DNA from: Amycolatopsis azurea DSM 43854
Lineage (GTDB): Bacteria > Actinomycetota > Actinomycetes > Mycobacteriales > Pseudonocardiaceae
Direction of reading: 5' to 3'
NCBI RefSeq assembly: GCF_001995215.1
Contig: NZ_MUXN01000003.1
Coordinates: 124,001-188,000 of the forward strand
Length of the DNA stretch: 64,000 nucleotides
In this document: one piece after another, positions 63,379-64,000 of the stretch
Layout: each line of letters opens with the position of its first letter
How positions within the stretch are numbered: the stretch's first letter is position 1
Made by a program: the position numbers and the translations under genes
The notes under the pieces: model-generated
Database searches by the model: none
What the model was told of the DNA's origin: nothing
The model's input: the letters and a program-made list of their open reading frames with translations, nothing else

Positions 63379-64000
63379 TCACGAACCGTCGGAGACCAGG
63401 AAGACCTGTTCTGGCGGTTCGACGACGGCGGGCCGATCCGGCACGGCGGCCGCGAGGGCGGGCTGCCAGCGACGACGCCGTCCCCGGGGCGCGAGCACCG
63501 CGATCAGCGTGGCCAGCACGATTCCGCTCACCGCGGCGACGGTGAGCCACTTCGCGAGCTCCGCCGTCCGCGCGTCACCGGCCTCCCGGTCGAGCCGCGC
63601 CTGGTCGGGCGCCGGCGGGACGAACGCGGGCAGGGCGGCGGGTTTCTGCGGATCGAGCCCGTCGGTCACCGCCCGGTACGGGTCGATCAGCCCGGCGCCG
63701 TAGGCGGGACTGCCCTCACCGCCGCGTGCCGGGGCCGCCGTCGCCACCAGCCGTTGCGCGACCTCGGCGGCGCTCAGGCCGGGCCAGGCCGACCGCACCA
63801 GTGCCGCCGTGCCGGTGACGAACGGCGCCGCGAAACTCGTGCCGTCGACATAGGCGTGGCCCGCCACCCGCGTCGCGGTCAGCACCTTGGCCCCTGGCGC
63901 GACCAGATCGACGTACCGGCCGATCTGGGAACCCTGGATCCGCGCGCCGTCGATGTCCACCGCGCCCACCGCGAGCACGCCGGGATAGGAGGCCGGATAG
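63379..64000 (-). CDS. mycP: Mycosin MycP, C-terminal part (runs off the window)
   Basis: Partial: the last about 206 codons; the 5' part lies beyond 64000. It reads from YPGVLAVGAVD through YVDLVAPGAKVLT to the catalytic Ser region GTSFAAPFVTGTAALV of the S8 subtilisin fold, then a Pro-rich linker and a C-terminal membrane helix (LTVAAVSGIVLATLIAVLAP) with a short basic tail. Mycosins are membrane-anchored proteases required for ESX secretion. Asp and His of the triad are outside the window. Confidence 0.93.
   Translation of the reverse strand, partial: YPASYPGVLAVGAVDIDGARIQGSQIGRYVDLVAPGAKVLTATRVAGHAYVDGTSFAAPFVTGTAALVRSAWPGLSAAEVAQRLVATAAPARGGEGSPAYGAGLIDPYRAVTDGLDPQKPAALPAFVPPAPDQARLDREAGDARTAELAKWLTVAAVSGIVLATLIAVLAPRGRRRRWQPALAAAVPDRPAVVEPPEQVFLVSDGS

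Overview
The window is high-GC actinomycete DNA, most likely from Pseudonocardiaceae and probably Amycolatopsis. That is inferred from strong third-position GC, GTG starts, DUF397/XRE pairs, furA-katG, a complete ESX-type type VII secretion (T7SS) locus, and families of perfect palindromes between genes. No chromosomal replication, prophage or CRISPR signature was seen.

Layout. 0-4 kb: a SEFIR-TPR protein convergent with an NB-ARC/TPR STAND ATPase. 4-8 kb: an FAH-family hydrolase, a FAD monooxygenase with a 9-bp-arm operator, a HAD phosphatase, tRNA-Gln(CTG) and tRNA-Glu(CTC). 8-12.5 kb: a lower-GC island with a four-gene operon, in which a fatty acyl-AMP ligase and an acyl carrier protein are sandwiched between two paralogous proteins of unknown family. 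Each paralog has exactly one cysteine, in the same motif. This is the strongest candidate for an undescribed system. 12.5-14.7 kb: a translationally coupled operon of a small protein, an ECF-like sigma factor and an extra FtsZ with an 85-residue N-terminal extension and no canonical C-terminal peptide.

15-21 kb: a lipoprotein, a TMEM175-like protein, a membrane protein divergent from a MarR regulator, and an MFS-ROK-SDR operon. 21-24.8 kb: a tiny membrane protein with an apparent ATT start, DUF397 and XRE regulators, a cyclase-like protein and a secreted trypsin. 24.9-29.4 kb: a CHAT-protease/TPR protein divergent from a Cys/His small protein and a membrane protein, resembling an actinobacterial conflict system. 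29.4-30.5 kb is gene-free and built of palindromic repeat modules. 30.5-36 kb: a monooxygenase/AraC pair, cysteine dioxygenase, LysR and amidase. 36-38.7 kb: furA-katG with a clear leaderless promoter. 38.7-42.4 kb: GAF-ANTAR, VOC, a 41-residue Cys-containing peptide downstream of a PNPOx-fold protein, a nucleotidyltransferase and TspO.

42.3-64 kb is one T7SS region: eccE, FN3 protein, MoxR ATPase, DUF58, transglutaminase-like protein, kinase-like protein, eccD, eccB, four substrate-like genes with fused eccC in a tight operon, two WXG100 genes and the 3' part of mycP, which runs off the right edge. Two enzyme-like members appear to have lost catalytic residues: the transglutaminase lacks Cys and His, and the kinase has HGG for HRD. 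The regulatory part of this locus may therefore work through binding rather than catalysis.
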